From Planctomycetota bacterium (GTDB lineage: Bacteria; Planctomycetota; Planctomycetia; Pirellulales; UBA1268), in contig QWOP01000034.1 in NCBI GenBank assembly GCA_003669605.1, forward strand, positions 1 through 47,749: a DNA stretch of 47,749 nucleotides. Direction: 5' to 3'. Both the position numbers and the translations under genes were made by a program. This document shows, piece by piece, positions 1-9,271 of this stretch. Each line of letters begins with the position of its first letter. Within the stretch, counting starts at the first letter, position 1. Below the pieces are notes generated by a model. It was not told the origin of the DNA. It did not search any database and saw nothing but the letters and a program-made list of their open reading frames with translations.

Positions 1-48
1 CGTGTGCGGCATCCGCCTCGGCCAAGGCCTCGGCTCCTGCCGCACACG
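1..48. repeat. inverted repeat at window edge
   Basis: Perfect 11-bp arms (positions 1-11 and 38-48) flank a 26-nt loop that itself holds GGCCAAGGCC. The left arm starts at the first base of the window, so the repeat may be longer. It could be a hairpin ending an upstream transcript, but no clear T tract follows, so the role is unknown. Confidence 0.4.
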
Positions 49-450
49 CGGCTGTTTGCCTAGGTCAGACCCAACCCTGAACCCTCATATCGCCTGGTAC
101 AAGAAACCCAAGCCGGTCACCACCATCCCCAGGAGAGAAGTCCCAGCCGTCGGCCAAGGAACAGTCGGGCTACGGATCCTTGATGCGAAGTCATGCTGCA
201 CCCGACGGGCTCGGCCGATGGAGGGGCTTGCTCGCAGGTACTCATCGCTTGATTCACGCCAGCTCGCCCCGGTCCTGTCCCCGCCCCAGCATCCGACTCT
301 CGGGCTGGATCTTGCCAATCCAGTCCTGGACGGTGGGGATCCGGCCTAGGTTTTCGAGGACGTGGTCGGAGGTGGGAGGGGTGAGCCGATGCCCGGCGAG
401 GCAGGGCAGGGGGCGTCCCAAACTGTAGCGCGAAATGCGACGCCGCAGGT
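49..450. other. non-coding stretch, no supported gene
   Basis: Several open frames cross this stretch on both strands. None shows a recognisable domain, a convincing ribosome binding site or planctomycete protein character. They look like chance frames in GC-rich DNA. No RNA gene was recognised here. Confidence 0.5.
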
Positions 451-672
451 CTGCTCGGCTGGAGGCCGGGCGCCCTCGCAAAAAAACAGTGAGCCTGAGG
501 CCATGGATGCGGCACCCCGCAGGGCTGCCCGGCTGGAGGCCGGGCGTCCGCGCAAAAAAACAGCGAGCCTGAGGCCATGGATGCGGCACCCCGCAGGGCT
601 GCCCGGCTGGAGGCCGGGCGCCCGCGCAAAAAAAAGCCCGCCGGGGCCATGGATGGCCCGGCGGGCGTGAAG
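451..672. repeat. three 74-bp tandem repeats
   Basis: Three copies with an exact 74-bp period: GGCTGGAGGC starts at 457, 531 and 605, and the A tracts start at 480, 554 and 628. Each unit has a GC-rich inverted repeat (CCGGCTGGAGGCCGG type), GCGC or CTCGC, then 7-8 A. The first two also share a block with CCATGGATGCGGC. The third unit ends in the strong hairpin that looks like the tRNA terminator. Read on the minus strand, each unit is a hairpin-rich segment ending in a T tract, so the array may come from duplication of terminator DNA downstream of the tRNA gene. Confidence 0.8.
628..666 (-). terminator. intrinsic terminator after tRNA-Met
   Basis: On the minus strand a long GC stem (arms 655-666 and 636-648, one bulged base, 6-nt loop 649-654) is followed by eight T (A tract 628-635 on the plus strand). 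It starts 10 bases beyond the 3' end of the minus-strand tRNA gene, the expected place for a rho-independent terminator. Confidence 0.85.
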
Positions 673-675
673 AAA

Positions 676-749
<74 letters not shown>

Positions 750-795
750 ACATGTGGGTGTGTTATCGGCAGATTTCCCTGCCAACAACAAACCA

Positions 796-820
796 ATCAT
801 AGCGGAGTCTTCGGCCGAAG
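796..820 (-). promoter_or_regulatory. possible promoter of tRNA-Met
   Basis: On the minus strand TATGAT (796-801) could serve as a -10 box about 47 nt before the tRNA. No good -35 is visible. A perfect 12-bp palindrome, CTTCGGCCGAAG (809-820), lies just upstream and could be an operator or chance. Confidence 0.35.
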
Positions 821-1118
821 AGAAGTGGGGGCCTGGATTTGTCCCATTGAGCGCTTTTCCAGGAACACCCTCAATTGTTTGCTGCGGCTGTAATTCAAGC
901 TCATTCAGAGGCCAAATGCAGTGCCGATGTGGTTTCTCATTCCCCACCAAGGCTCCGGAATTCCACCGCGAACCGGGAAACTTGCCACAACAGACACTTC
1001 TGCCGCGTGCTCACCAACGATCCTCTCAACAACAAAGAACCATAGAAATCCCCCCGCCGTCGAATGCCCGGCGGGCTGGCATTGCAGCCCAGGGGCTGTG
1101 GGCGAAATAACGGTGGCG
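821..1118. other. intergenic region between tRNA and membrane protein gene
   Basis: This leader separates the minus-strand tRNA from the plus-strand membrane protein gene. An open frame runs through it in phase with that gene, but its residues are not protein-like. No convincing promoter hexamers were found. Confidence 0.4.
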
Positions 1119-2621
1119 ATGCAACCCTCCCGCAATACCCCTGCTTCCAGCACAGAGCCCGTGCCCCGTCAGCCACCTCCCCCACCGGAGCCGACGGCCT
1201 GGGAACTCGTCCGCGACCAATTGATCGCCATCCTCCGCGCCAGTCCCGCCTGGACGATCAGCCTCGCCCTCCACACATTCCTCCTCATCGCCCTGGCGGT
1301 GTGGATCGTGCGGGTGCCAGCCCGGCAAAAATTCCTTCTCGAACTCGGGTTTGGCTCCACACAGGATCCACCCGGCGCCCCAGGCAGCGAGGAAGTCGCC
1401 GTCGAACTCCCTGGCGTCGAGGTGCCCCCCACCGATCTACCAGCCGACCCCATCGAACCGACTCCACCGGTACCTACCGCCGTGGTCACTCCGGAGCCAA
1501 CGCCGGAACACGTCGCCGTCGTGGCAGACGCCCCCGCCGCACGCCCCGTGATCCGAGTGGCACTCTCCGGACGCGATCCCGGCAAACGCGAGGCGCTCGT
1601 CGGTGCCCATGGCGGCACCTCAGCCACCGAAGCGGCCGTCGCCAACGCCCTGGACTGGATCGCCCGGCAGCAACAGAAGGACGGTCTGTGGAGCCTCACC
1701 GGCCGCTACCAAGATGGAGGCTCACAAGAAAACCGACTGGCTGCCACAGCGATGGCGCTGTTGGCTTTCCAGGGAGCGGGTAACACCACCAAGGGGGGGC
1801 CGTATCAGCAGGTGGTGAGCCGCGGTTGGAAGCGACTCCTCGACGCGCAATCGCCCGAGGGAAATTTCGACGTCGGACAGATCCCCCTTCAGCATGAGCT
1901 CTATTCCCACGCGCAGGTGACGATCGCCTTGTGCGAACTTTTCGGCATGACCCGCGACCCCTCCTTGGCCGAGCCGGCAAGCCGGGCAGTGGCCTTTGCG
2001 CTCTCAGCACAAGGGCCCAACGGTGGCTGGCGCTATGAACCGGGGAAAGACGGCGACATGTCGGTCACCGGCTGGTACATGATGGCCCTCAAGAGCGCTG
2101 AGATGGCAGGGATGGAGGTGCCGGAAGAGGCCTTCAGCGGTGTCACCGACTTCCTCGATACCGTGGCCACGCAGCAAGGCGCTCGCTACGGCTACCGGCG
2201 CGATAACCCAGCCCGTGACGCCAGCCCGGTCACCGCCGCAGTCTCTGCCGAAGGATTGCTCTGCCGGCAATACCTCGGCTGGCAACGCGACGATCCGCGG
2301 TTGGTCGCCGGACTGGAACTGCTCATGAAGGAGAAGCCACTCGACTTCGACGCCGACAAGGATGTCTACGCCTGGTACTACATCACGCAAGTCGCCCACC
2401 ACACCCAAGGGCCGGCCTGGGACCGGTGGAACGAACGGCTGCGGGAGGTGCTCCCCGAGAGACAGGTGGTGAAGGGGAAGGAGAAGGGGAGTTGGGATCC
2501 GGCTCTCGACCGCTGGGGCTCGATCGGCGGCAGGCTGTTTGTCACGAGCCTCTGCACCTTCATGCTCGAGGTTTACTACCGCCACCTGCCACTCTACGGC
2601 GAGGTGCCGCAGTCCCAGTGA
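1119..2621 (+). CDS. membrane-anchored squalene-cyclase/prenyltransferase-repeat protein
   Basis: 500 aa. An N-terminal Pro-rich tail is followed by one hydrophobic helix (about 43-65). Next comes a Pro/Glu-rich linker (about 85-145), then an alpha-toroid region (about 168-490). The toroid has repeats of the type LDWIARQQQKDGLW, SPEGNFD and GPNGGWRYEPG, like the squalene cyclase/prenyltransferase family. Such anchored proteins are common in planctomycetes and their substrates are unknown. The acidic DxDD motif of true squalene-hopene cyclases was not seen, so a catalytic role is unproven. The open frame extends upstream to 921, but I chose ATG 1119 because earlier residues look non-coding; GTG 1113 is also possible. 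It converges with trmL. Confidence 0.8.
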   Translation: MQPSRNTPASSTEPVPRQPPPPPEPTAWELVRDQLIAILRASPAWTISLALHTFLLIALAVWIVRVPARQKFLLELGFGSTQDPPGAPGSEEVAVELPGVEVPPTDLPADPIEPTPPVPTAVVTPEPTPEHVAVVADAPAARPVIRVALSGRDPGKREALVGAHGGTSATEAAVANALDWIARQQQKDGLWSLTGRYQDGGSQENRLAATAMALLAFQGAGNTTKGGPYQQVVSRGWKRLLDAQSPEGNFDVGQIPLQHELYSHAQVTIALCELFGMTRDPSLAEPASRAVAFALSAQGPNGGWRYEPGKDGDMSVTGWYMMALKSAEMAGMEVPEEAFSGVTDFLDTVATQQGARYGYRRDNPARDASPVTAAVSAEGLLCRQYLGWQRDDPRLVAGLELLMKEKPLDFDADKDVYAWYYITQVAHHTQGPAWDRWNERLREVLPERQVVKGKEKGSWDPALDRWGSIGGRLFVTSLCTFMLEVYYRHLPLYGEVPQSQ

Positions 2622-2708
2622 GCGCCTGGCCGGGCGCTGGCCGGGCGCTGGCCAGCAAAGTTCCGCGGGTCCGGCAGACGCGGCCTGACCGACGCTTGGT
2701 GGGCCGGC

Positions 2709-3197
2709 CTATTTTTCCACGTCCCCCCCACCAAGCCCCCCCCATTGCCGGAGGGCCTCATAGGCCACGATCGCGGCGCAGTTGGAGAGATTGAGGCTCC
2801 GGACCTGCGGCCGCGACGGGATGGTGAGGAGTTTATCGGGGTGGGCTGCCACCAGATGGGGCGGCAGCCCGGCCGATTCCCGGCCGAAGACGAGGACTGA
2901 GCCTTTTGTATAGGAAACGTCGCAGTAAGACCGGGCACCGCGGGCACTGAACAGCCAGTCGGGCTCCCGGCCAAGCCGGGCCAGGAGGCTCTCCCAGTCG
3001 TCCACCACCTCCCATTCCAGTTCCTTCCAATAGTCGAGACCGGCCCGGCGGAGATAGTAGTCGTCGATCTGGAAGCCCAAAGGACGCACCAGCCACATCT
3101 TCGCCCCGATCGCCACGCAGGTCCGCCCCACGTTCCCGGCGTTGGGGGGGATTTCCGGCTCGTGGAGGACGATATGGAGGACGGGATCGTAGCGCAT
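2709..3197 (-). CDS. trmL: tRNA (cytidine(34)-2'-O)-methyltransferase
   Basis: 162 aa, the usual length for TrmL. This SPOUT-fold enzyme uses S-adenosylmethionine to methylate the ribose of the wobble base in certain tRNA-Leu species. All three SpoU motifs are present: N19-A-G-N-V-G-R25, FGRESAGLP at 104-112, and VRSLNLSN at 132-139, which form the trefoil knot and cofactor pocket. It is divergent from ispG with only 83 bp between the proposed starts, so the two promoters share a short region. The 3' end faces the upstream membrane-protein gene across an 87-bp gap containing a short GGCCGGGCGCT duplication. Confidence 0.92.
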   Translation of the reverse strand: MRYDPVLHIVLHEPEIPPNAGNVGRTCVAIGAKMWLVRPLGFQIDDYYLRRAGLDYWKELEWEVVDDWESLLARLGREPDWLFSARGARSYCDVSYTKGSVLVFGRESAGLPPHLVAAHPDKLLTIPSRPQVRSLNLSNCAAIVAYEALRQWGGLGGGDVEK

Positions 3198-3280
3198 CGC
3201 GGTTCGCCGGAAACGGTGGGTCTGCTATCGTGGAGGCGGTCGGAAACTGTTGCGCCACAAGTGTGCCTGGAGAGCCCGCC

Positions 3281-4432
3281 TTGGTCGAGATCACAAGGAA
3301 TCCCACCCGCGCCGTCCGCATCGGCACGATCACGATCGGTGCCGGCCACCCCATCGCCTCCCAGAGCATGACGGCAACCCACACCACCGACATCGAGGCG
3401 ACGATTGCGCAGGCAGAGGATCTGCGGAAGGCCGGCGCTGGCGTCGTCCGGATTGCCGTCGACAGCAAGAAAGACGCTTTGGCCCTCCCCGCCATCCGAG
3501 CCGGCACCGGGGCCAACCTGGCCATCGACCTCCAGGAGAACTACCGGCTCGCCGCCGATGTCGCCGCGCACGTCGATAAGCTCCGCTACAACCCCGGCCA
3601 CCTCTACCACCACGAGCCGACGAAGCCTTGGCAGGAGAAGGTGAAATTCATCGCCGATGTCGCCGCTGCGCACGACTGCGCCCTCCGCGTGGGGGTCAAT
3701 TGCGGCAGCGTCGATCCGGCGAAGAAGGAAAAGTTTGACGAGCACGATTCCATCGGCCCGATGCTGGCAAGCGCCCTCGAGCACTGCGAACTGCTCGACT
3801 CGCTCGGATTTCTCCGCTATGCCGTCTCGCTCAAAGACTCCGATCCCCAGAAGGTGATCGAGGTCAACCGGCGCTTCGCCGCCGAGCGCCCCGAGATCCC
3901 GCTCCATCTCGGCGTCACCGAGGCGGGGATGCCACCGGACGGGATCATCAAGACGCGGATCGCGTTTGAGCAGCTCATCAGCCGCGGGATCGGTGACACG
4001 GTTCGCGTCTCGCTCACGGTTCCCAACGCGCAAAAGCCCGAGGAAATTGCTGCCGCCGAGGCGATCCTCGCCGACATCGCCGCGGGGCGGGTGCGGAGTG
4101 TGGTTGATTACGGACTCTCGTCTCTCAACATCATCTCCTGTCCGAGTTGCTCGCGGGTGGAGAACGAGGCCTTCATCGATCTGGCCCGCGAGGTCAAGGA
4201 GATGACGGCCTATGCCAAGGACCACGCGATCACGATCGCCGTCATGGGCTGCCGCGTCAACGGCCCCGGGGAGACCGACGACGCCGACCTTGGCCTGTGG
4301 TGCGGCCCAACGCATGTAAACCTCAAGCGCCGTTCCGTGGAGCTCGGCGCATTTCCTTACGACGCGATCCTGCCGAAGCTCAAGGCCGAGCTCGATCGGC
4401 TGATCGGCGAGCGTCCGGCAGCGCGCTCCTGA
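3281..4432 (+). CDS. ispG: 4-hydroxy-3-methylbut-2-enyl diphosphate synthase
   Basis: 383 aa. This [4Fe-4S] enzyme makes HMBPP from MEcPP, the penultimate step of the methylerythritol phosphate isoprenoid pathway. The TIM-barrel part starts with VRIG and [14 protein letters not shown]. Iron-sulfur ligands are visible as C287 and C290 (SCPSC) and C324 in [10 protein letters not shown]. The size matches the two-domain bacterial form without the large inserted domain. The frame opens at GTG 3230, with GTG 3263 as another option. I chose TTG 3281 because GGAGAG sits 6 nt before it and the protein then begins where known IspG proteins do. The start is less certain than the gene. Confidence 0.93.
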   Translation: MVEITRNPTRAVRIGTITIGAGHPIASQSMTATHTTDIEATIAQAEDLRKAGAGVVRIAVDSKKDALALPAIRAGTGANLAIDLQENYRLAADVAAHVDKLRYNPGHLYHHEPTKPWQEKVKFIADVAAAHDCALRVGVNCGSVDPAKKEKFDEHDSIGPMLASALEHCELLDSLGFLRYAVSLKDSDPQKVIEVNRRFAAERPEIPLHLGVTEAGMPPDGIIKTRIAFEQLISRGIGDTVRVSLTVPNAQKPEEIAAAEAILADIAAGRVRSVVDYGLSSLNIISCPSCSRVENEAFIDLAREVKEMTAYAKDHAITIAVMGCRVNGPGETDDADLGLWCGPTHVNLKRRSVELGAFPYDAILPKLKAELDRLIGERPAARS

Positions 4433-4462
4433 AACCGCGCTCTCGCCCGTCCCCGATATCCC

Positions 4463-5245
4463 TCACCCCGCACACAGTGCCAGCACGCGAAGAGGACTGC
4501 CCGATCCCTCCTGGATCTTCAGTGGTGCGGCGACGATCATGGCCCCAGTGGGGGGGAGTTGATCGAGATTCCGCAGGCCCTGCAGCCCGAATCGCCCGGC
4601 TCCATGCATCAACGTATGGCAGGGATAGGGGAGCGACCAGCGATACGATTGACCGGCATCGGTGTTGATCGTCTCGACAGCGAATCCCAGCACGTCGCGT
4701 TCGTGGATCAGCCATTCCACCGTCTCCTGCGTCGGCCCCGGCGTGTGGGCACCGTCGTCTCTCATGCTCAGAAACGTCGCCGGATCGGCCAGTCGCTTGT
4801 ACCAATCGGTGCGGAATGCCAGCCAGCCGCCCGCAGGGATACGACCATGCCGGTCTTCCCAGGTACGGAGAAAGTCGACGCTCAGGAGCCAGTCTTCATC
4901 CTCTGCGACCTCGGCGCTGGCATCGACGACGACAGCCGGGGCGATAAAGTTCCTGACGTCGATCGAGTCGACAGTGTTTTGCGGCAGATGCCGGCCCGTG
5001 ATCCAGTGGGCGGGGGCGTCGAAATGGGTCCCCACATGCTCGCCACAGGAGAAATTGTTCCAGTACCAGCCCGGCCCCGTCTCGTCGTAACGGGAAATCG
5101 TCTCCATCCGGAAGGGCCACGCCTGAGCCAACGGTGCCGGCAGGACCAATGTCGGGAAATCCGCCGACAGCACCTGCGTCAGGTCGATCACTCGAACCGA
5201 ACCCGCCGCGTATGCAGCCGCGAATTGAGCCAGAATGTCGGGCAT
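4463..5245 (-). CDS. cyclase-family (kynurenine formamidase-like) metal hydrolase
   Basis: 260 aa. The metal-binding signature of the cyclase/arylformamidase family (PF04199 type) is clear: H70-V-G-T-H74-F-D76-A-P-A-H80. The family hydrolyses N-formylkynurenine, isatin and other cyclic or amide substrates, usually with zinc or manganese. The substrate here cannot be told from sequence, and no tryptophan-degradation genes are nearby. Start ATG 5245 has GAGGAG at good spacing; an in-frame upstream extension to 5353 looks non-coding. It lies about 100 bp downstream of the FAD oxidase gene on the same strand, so the two may be co-transcribed and act on related metabolites. Confidence 0.85.
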   Translation of the reverse strand: MPDILAQFAAAYAAGSVRVIDLTQVLSADFPTLVLPAPLAQAWPFRMETISRYDETGPGWYWNNFSCGEHVGTHFDAPAHWITGRHLPQNTVDSIDVRNFIAPAVVVDASAEVAEDEDWLLSVDFLRTWEDRHGRIPAGGWLAFRTDWYKRLADPATFLSMRDDGAHTPGPTQETVEWLIHERDVLGFAVETINTDAGQSYRWSLPYPCHTLMHGAGRFGLQGLRNLDQLPPTGAMIVAAPLKIQEGSGSPLRVLALCAG

Positions 5246-5349
5246 GCCTGATACTCCTCGAAGGTGTGGCAACTCATGACGCCGCCGACGGGGCCTGTTT
5301 CGCGGTTCCCGTGGTCCGCCCTGAACGCTCGAGGGCCCCCGGCCACCGA

Positions 5350-6897
5350 TCAAAGGAACTTCGCGAACGGGTGGAATCGGAAACGGTTCTCGGGATCAAC
5401 GTTCTTCTTCAGCCGCTGGACGGTCTTTGCCATGGCCTCCGTGCCAAAAATCATCGGCGGCGAGGGGGCAAGCCCGACGTCGTCGGGCTGCGAGTGCGTC
5501 CCGCTAAAATCGACCGCCAGACCATCCACGTGACGCGCCTCGTCAATGATCCGCGTGGTGAGGTCGGCGATCGCCTGTCGCTCCTCCACCGTCTTGTTCT
5601 TGGCGTCGTAGAGGGTGATGAGATCGACGAAGAACTGGTGATGGCAATTCCCACTGGGAATCTTCCCCTGCGATGCGGCAGCGCCTCCCAGCGTCCGGAT
5701 TTCCACGATCGAGAACGTTGCCTCGTCGAGCGGCGCGCGGGCGATCACCGTATTGCAGATGAAGTCGAGGATCCTGTCATCGGGCGGGCCCTCGGTTCCC
5801 AGGCAGTGCTGCAGCATGGCGAGCGGACTCCCTTTCATCGCGGTGATGACAGGCCAGAGTGCGGCCGCCGTCTGGTACCATGAGGACCAGTGCGATGCCA
5901 TCGCGACCGGGAGGTTCAAGCGGGCGGCGAGCTCCTCCAGCGGCGTGACAAAGTCCGCCACGCTCCCTCGAAATGTGTCGTAGAAGACGAACGTCACCAC
6001 GACGACTTTCGCGCCCGAGACGACCACCTCCATCGAGACTGAATCGTCTGGGAGGACATGCTCCCTCTGGATACGCAGCGCACCCCGTGCAAACTCCACC
6101 GCTTCTTTCCGTGTCCGGAACGAAACGACCCTCTGCTCGGCATGCTTGACGACGCTCTCGGGCTCCATGCGGAGCGTCACGTCGACGACGATCCCCAGCG
6201 CGCTGCCGGCTCCCAGCATCGCAGTGAACAGTTCTTCCCCGGGAGCGAGCACACGGATGTCGCCGGCTGCCGTCACCACTGTCAGGCTCTCGACGCACTG
6301 ACCGAGCAATCCGAGCCGCCGCGAAAAGTACCCGCTCAATCCGCCGTTGACGATATACCCGACGACCCCGACGCCCGGCCCCGTCCCCACCGGCAACGCG
6401 CCGTGTTGGAGCTTCACCGCCTCCACAAGTTCGCGAAAGACGACACCGGCCCCCACCGTGACCAGCACGCGGTCGCCGTCCTTTCGAAACTCGATCGATG
6501 TCAGGTGCACCATGTCGAGGACGATCGCCTCGCTGCTGGCAAACATGGCCGCGTTTGAGGATTCGTGACCTCCGCAGACACTTGCAACGGGAGTTTTCGC
6601 GGGAAGTGATCGGATCAGGTCGGCGATCTCCTGGGATGACCGAGGTCGGTAGATCCCGCGGGCGAGGGTTCGTGGGGGCATCGAACCGTCGCCGCTGGTC
6701 TTCAGGAGCCTGTTGCCGCTGAGGAAACTGGCGCGCTCGGCGAGCCATTCATCCTTCGCTGCGACCTGTTCGACCGCGGCGCTTGCCTGATCGCCTCCGG
6801 CACCGGTGAGGACCGATCCCGCGACGAGCCCCACCCCGCCGACCGCAGCCTGCTTGAAGACTGCCCGACGGGAAAGGTCATCGTGTTCTGCTGCCAT
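5350..6897 (-). CDS. Tat-exported FAD-linked oxidase (BBE-like)
   Basis: 515 aa. The N terminus has a twin-arginine signal (SRRAVFKQAA, R10-R11, then a hydrophobic stretch to about 33), so the protein is probably folded with its cofactor before export. A PCMH-type FAD-binding domain spans about 75-245, with GGHESSN at 109-115, in the region where related enzymes bind FAD covalently through histidine, and GTGPGVGVVGYIVNGG later. The C terminus carries a berberine-bridge-like end (DPENRFRFHP). Family members oxidise sugars, alcohols or alkaloids with oxygen; the substrate is not predictable here. AGGAG lies 11 nt before ATG 6897. It is divergent from rimO. Confidence 0.85.
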   Translation of the reverse strand: MAAEHDDLSRRAVFKQAAVGGVGLVAGSVLTGAGGDQASAAVEQVAAKDEWLAERASFLSGNRLLKTSGDGSMPPRTLARGIYRPRSSQEIADLIRSLPAKTPVASVCGGHESSNAAMFASSEAIVLDMVHLTSIEFRKDGDRVLVTVGAGVVFRELVEAVKLQHGALPVGTGPGVGVVGYIVNGGLSGYFSRRLGLLGQCVESLTVVTAAGDIRVLAPGEELFTAMLGAGSALGIVVDVTLRMEPESVVKHAEQRVVSFRTRKEAVEFARGALRIQREHVLPDDSVSMEVVVSGAKVVVVTFVFYDTFRGSVADFVTPLEELAARLNLPVAMASHWSSWYQTAAALWPVITAMKGSPLAMLQHCLGTEGPPDDRILDFICNTVIARAPLDEATFSIVEIRTLGGAAASQGKIPSGNCHHQFFVDLITLYDAKNKTVEERQAIADLTTRIIDEARHVDGLAVDFSGTHSQPDDVGLAPSPPMIFGTEAMAKTVQRLKKNVDPENRFRFHPFAKFL

Positions 6898-7176
6898 CGC
6901 GGCTGTGCTCCTGAGCGGTTCGTCGTGTGGGCGTGCCCGGCGCCCTCATTCTCCGGGGGAGAGAGGAGCCGCACCCGGAGGCGGCTGACGGCCTGCGGCG
7001 GTCTGGCGAGGTCGAGGACCCCGCCCCCGATCAAGTCTTTTCGCATCTATTGATCGGTGGAAAGGATAGGTCGGCCAACGGCACTTCGGCAAGCGTCGGC
7101 CGGGCCGGGCTATCCGGAGCCGTGGCGGATGGCTGCCGCTGGCAGGCTTGCCGCTGGCGCTGGTATCGTGCGGGGC

Positions 7177-8628
7177 ATGCGCACACTCCCCATCGTCGAT
7201 CCGACCTCCACGGCCACCTGCCCCTCCGGCGGCGCGCCGCAGTTGCTCTCCATAGAGCCCCCCGATGCCAACTGCCGCGGCACGTTCGCGATGGTGAGTT
7301 TGGGCTGCCCCAAGAACCTCGTCGACAGCGAGCGGATGCTCGGGCTGTTGCGCCAGGACGGCTGGCAGCTCGTTGCCCAGCCCGACGGGGCCGATCTCGT
7401 CGTCGTCAACACCTGCGCATTTATCGACGCCTCGCGGGAGGAGTCGTATGGGGTTGTCCGCGAGATGCTCGAATTGAAAAAAGCGGGGGGGACGCGGGGC
7501 GTGATCGTCGCCGGCTGCCTCGCCGAACGGCAAAAAGAAAAACTCCTCGACGAGCTTCCCGGCCTCGATTCGGTGATCGGCGTTTTCTCCCGCGACGACG
7601 TCGCCAAGGCCGCCGAGCGGCTCATCGGGGGCTTGGGAGAACAGCGGAGCCTGTTTCGCCCGGCGCCGGCGGTGCCGCTGGAGGACCGCGGCCGGATGCG
7701 GATCACGCCTCGGCACATGGCCTATCTGAAGATCTCCGAGGGCTGCGACCGCACCTGCACGTTCTGCGCGATCCCCAAGATGCGCGGCAAGCATGCCACC
7801 AAGCCGATGGACGAGGTGATTCGTGAGGCCCGCGAACTGGCGGCCGACGGCGTCAAGGAGCTCGTCGTCGTTGCCCAGGACACCACCTACTATGGGATGG
7901 ATCTTTACGGCGAACCGAGGCTTGTGGAACTGCTCGGGGAGCTCGAGAAGGTCGAGGGGCTTCAGTGGATCCGGCTGATGTATCTCTACCCCGAGCATTT
8001 CTCCGACCGGCTCATCGGGCACATCGCTGACTCAGGAAAAATCGTCCCCTATCTCGACATGCCGCTCCAGCACGCCAGCGATCCGGTGCTCAAGCGGATG
8101 CAGCGCCGCGTGGCGCGGAAGCCCACTGAACAACTCCTCGGGAAACTGCGGAAGGCCATTCCCAACCTCGTCCTGCGGACGACGTTCATCACCGGCTTTC
8201 CCGGCGAGACCGACGCCCAGTTTGAAGAGCTGGTCGATTTCGCCAAAGCGTGGCGCTTCGAGCGGGTGGGCGTGTTCACCTATTCCCTGGAGCCTGACAC
8301 GCCGGCAGCCAAGCTCGATGGCCACCTCCCCCAGGAGGTGAAGGCGGCCCGACGCGACAGCCTGATGGAGATCCAGCAGGGGATCGCGCACGACCATGCG
8401 CGGAAGCAGGTGGGGCGGGTCGTTGACTGCATCGTCGACGGGGCTTCGGGGGAGCGCGACGATGTCTGGCTCGCCCGCTCCAGCGGCGATGCCCCCGACA
8501 TCGACTGCATGGTCTATATCACTGCCGCCGGGAGCGGTCCTGAAGAGCCACTCACCGGGCGAATTCTCCCGGTGGAGATCGTGGCCTCCAGTGGCTACGA
8601 CCTAGCCGGCGTGCCGGCGGAGGAGTAG
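7177..8628 (+). CDS. rimO: ribosomal protein S12 methylthiotransferase
   Basis: 483 aa. This radical SAM enzyme adds a methylthio group to the conserved aspartate of ribosomal protein S12. The N-terminal MTTase domain supplies cluster ligands C44 (SLGCPKNLVD), C80 (NTCAFID) and C114 (AGCLAER). The radical SAM motif is C190-x3-C194-x2-C197 in CDRTCTFCAIP, and a TRAM-like domain closes the protein. SLGCPKN and the TYYGMDLYG segment favour RimO over MiaB. The frame opens earlier (ATG 7057 and 7129); I chose ATG 7177 because upstream residues are low in protein character, leaving an unusual 30-residue N-terminal tail. pgsA follows after 7 nt. Confidence 0.93.
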   Translation: MRTLPIVDPTSTATCPSGGAPQLLSIEPPDANCRGTFAMVSLGCPKNLVDSERMLGLLRQDGWQLVAQPDGADLVVVNTCAFIDASREESYGVVREMLELKKAGGTRGVIVAGCLAERQKEKLLDELPGLDSVIGVFSRDDVAKAAERLIGGLGEQRSLFRPAPAVPLEDRGRMRITPRHMAYLKISEGCDRTCTFCAIPKMRGKHATKPMDEVIREARELAADGVKELVVVAQDTTYYGMDLYGEPRLVELLGELEKVEGLQWIRLMYLYPEHFSDRLIGHIADSGKIVPYLDMPLQHASDPVLKRMQRRVARKPTEQLLGKLRKAIPNLVLRTTFITGFPGETDAQFEELVDFAKAWRFERVGVFTYSLEPDTPAAKLDGHLPQEVKAARRDSLMEIQQGIAHDHARKQVGRVVDCIVDGASGERDDVWLARSSGDAPDIDCMVYITAAGSGPEEPLTGRILPVEIVASSGYDLAGVPAEE

Positions 8629-8635
8629 TCGATCC

Positions 8636-9235
8636 ATGGCCGCCACCGCGCCAACGACGTCCCGGGTGTGGACCGTTCCCAACATTCTTTCCCTCGGCAG
8701 GCTGCTGCTGTCGGTGTTCTGTTTTTTCCTCGTCGAACGGCAGGATTTCAAAGCGGCCACGGTCGTCTTCCTGCTGGCGGCGACAACCGACTGGATCGAT
8801 GGCTGGTATGCCCGGCGCTTCAATCAGGTCAGCCGCCTGGGACGAATCCTCGATCCGCTTGTCGACAAGGTGCTGATCTGTGGCGTGTTTATCCTCATTG
8901 CCGCCCGCGGGGGGATGGCGATCCTCCCCTGGATGGCGGTGGTCGTCGTGGTCCGCGAACTCGTGGTGACCGCCGTCCGCGCAGAGATGGAACGGGCTGG
9001 CTGCGACTTCTCCGCCGGGATGGCCGGCAAGTTGAAGATGGTGCTGCAATGCGCCGCGGTGGGGCTGGAACTGGGCAGGTTTGGATTTCCCCAGTTCTTC
9101 GCCGGCACTGACGCCGCGGCCATCACTGGCTGGGTGGCGATGGCCGCTGTGGTGCTCACCGCCTATTCGGGGGCAGAGTATGTGGTGAAGGCTTGGCCGG
9201 TGATCACCGCCGCCGGTCCCCCCCAGGTCGGATAG
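8636..9235 (+). CDS. pgsA: CDP-diacylglycerol-glycerol-3-phosphate 3-phosphatidyltransferase
   Basis: 199 aa, multi-pass membrane enzyme that makes phosphatidylglycerol phosphate from CDP-diacylglycerol and glycerol 3-phosphate. The CDP-alcohol phosphotransferase signature is complete: D52, D55, G56, A59-R60, G69, D73 and D77. Hydrophobic helices surround it. The start ATG 8636 has GGAGGAG overlapping the rimO stop region, so rimO and pgsA are probably one transcript and translationally linked. The family signature alone does not separate PgsA from phosphatidylserine or cardiolipin synthases of this fold, but length and the TVPNILSLGRL start favour PgsA. Confidence 0.9.
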   Translation: MAATAPTTSRVWTVPNILSLGRLLLSVFCFFLVERQDFKAATVVFLLAATTDWIDGWYARRFNQVSRLGRILDPLVDKVLICGVFILIAARGGMAILPWMAVVVVVRELVVTAVRAEMERAGCDFSAGMAGKLKMVLQCAAVGLELGRFGFPQFFAGTDAAAITGWVAMAAVVLTAYSGAEYVVKAWPVITAAGPPQVG

Positions 9236-9271
9236 GCCGGCAGTAGACCGTTTCCAGCGATACCCCCAGCA

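Noticed and set aside
2..349. 115-codon open frame at the window start
   Set aside because: No ribosome binding site, no domain and low-complexity-like composition. Overlapping frames on both strands are equally open.
451..672. CRISPR or duplicated tRNA explanation for the 74-bp repeats
   Set aside because: The units have no spacers, and they do not fold as tRNA. The shared length of 74 with the tRNA seems to be coincidence.
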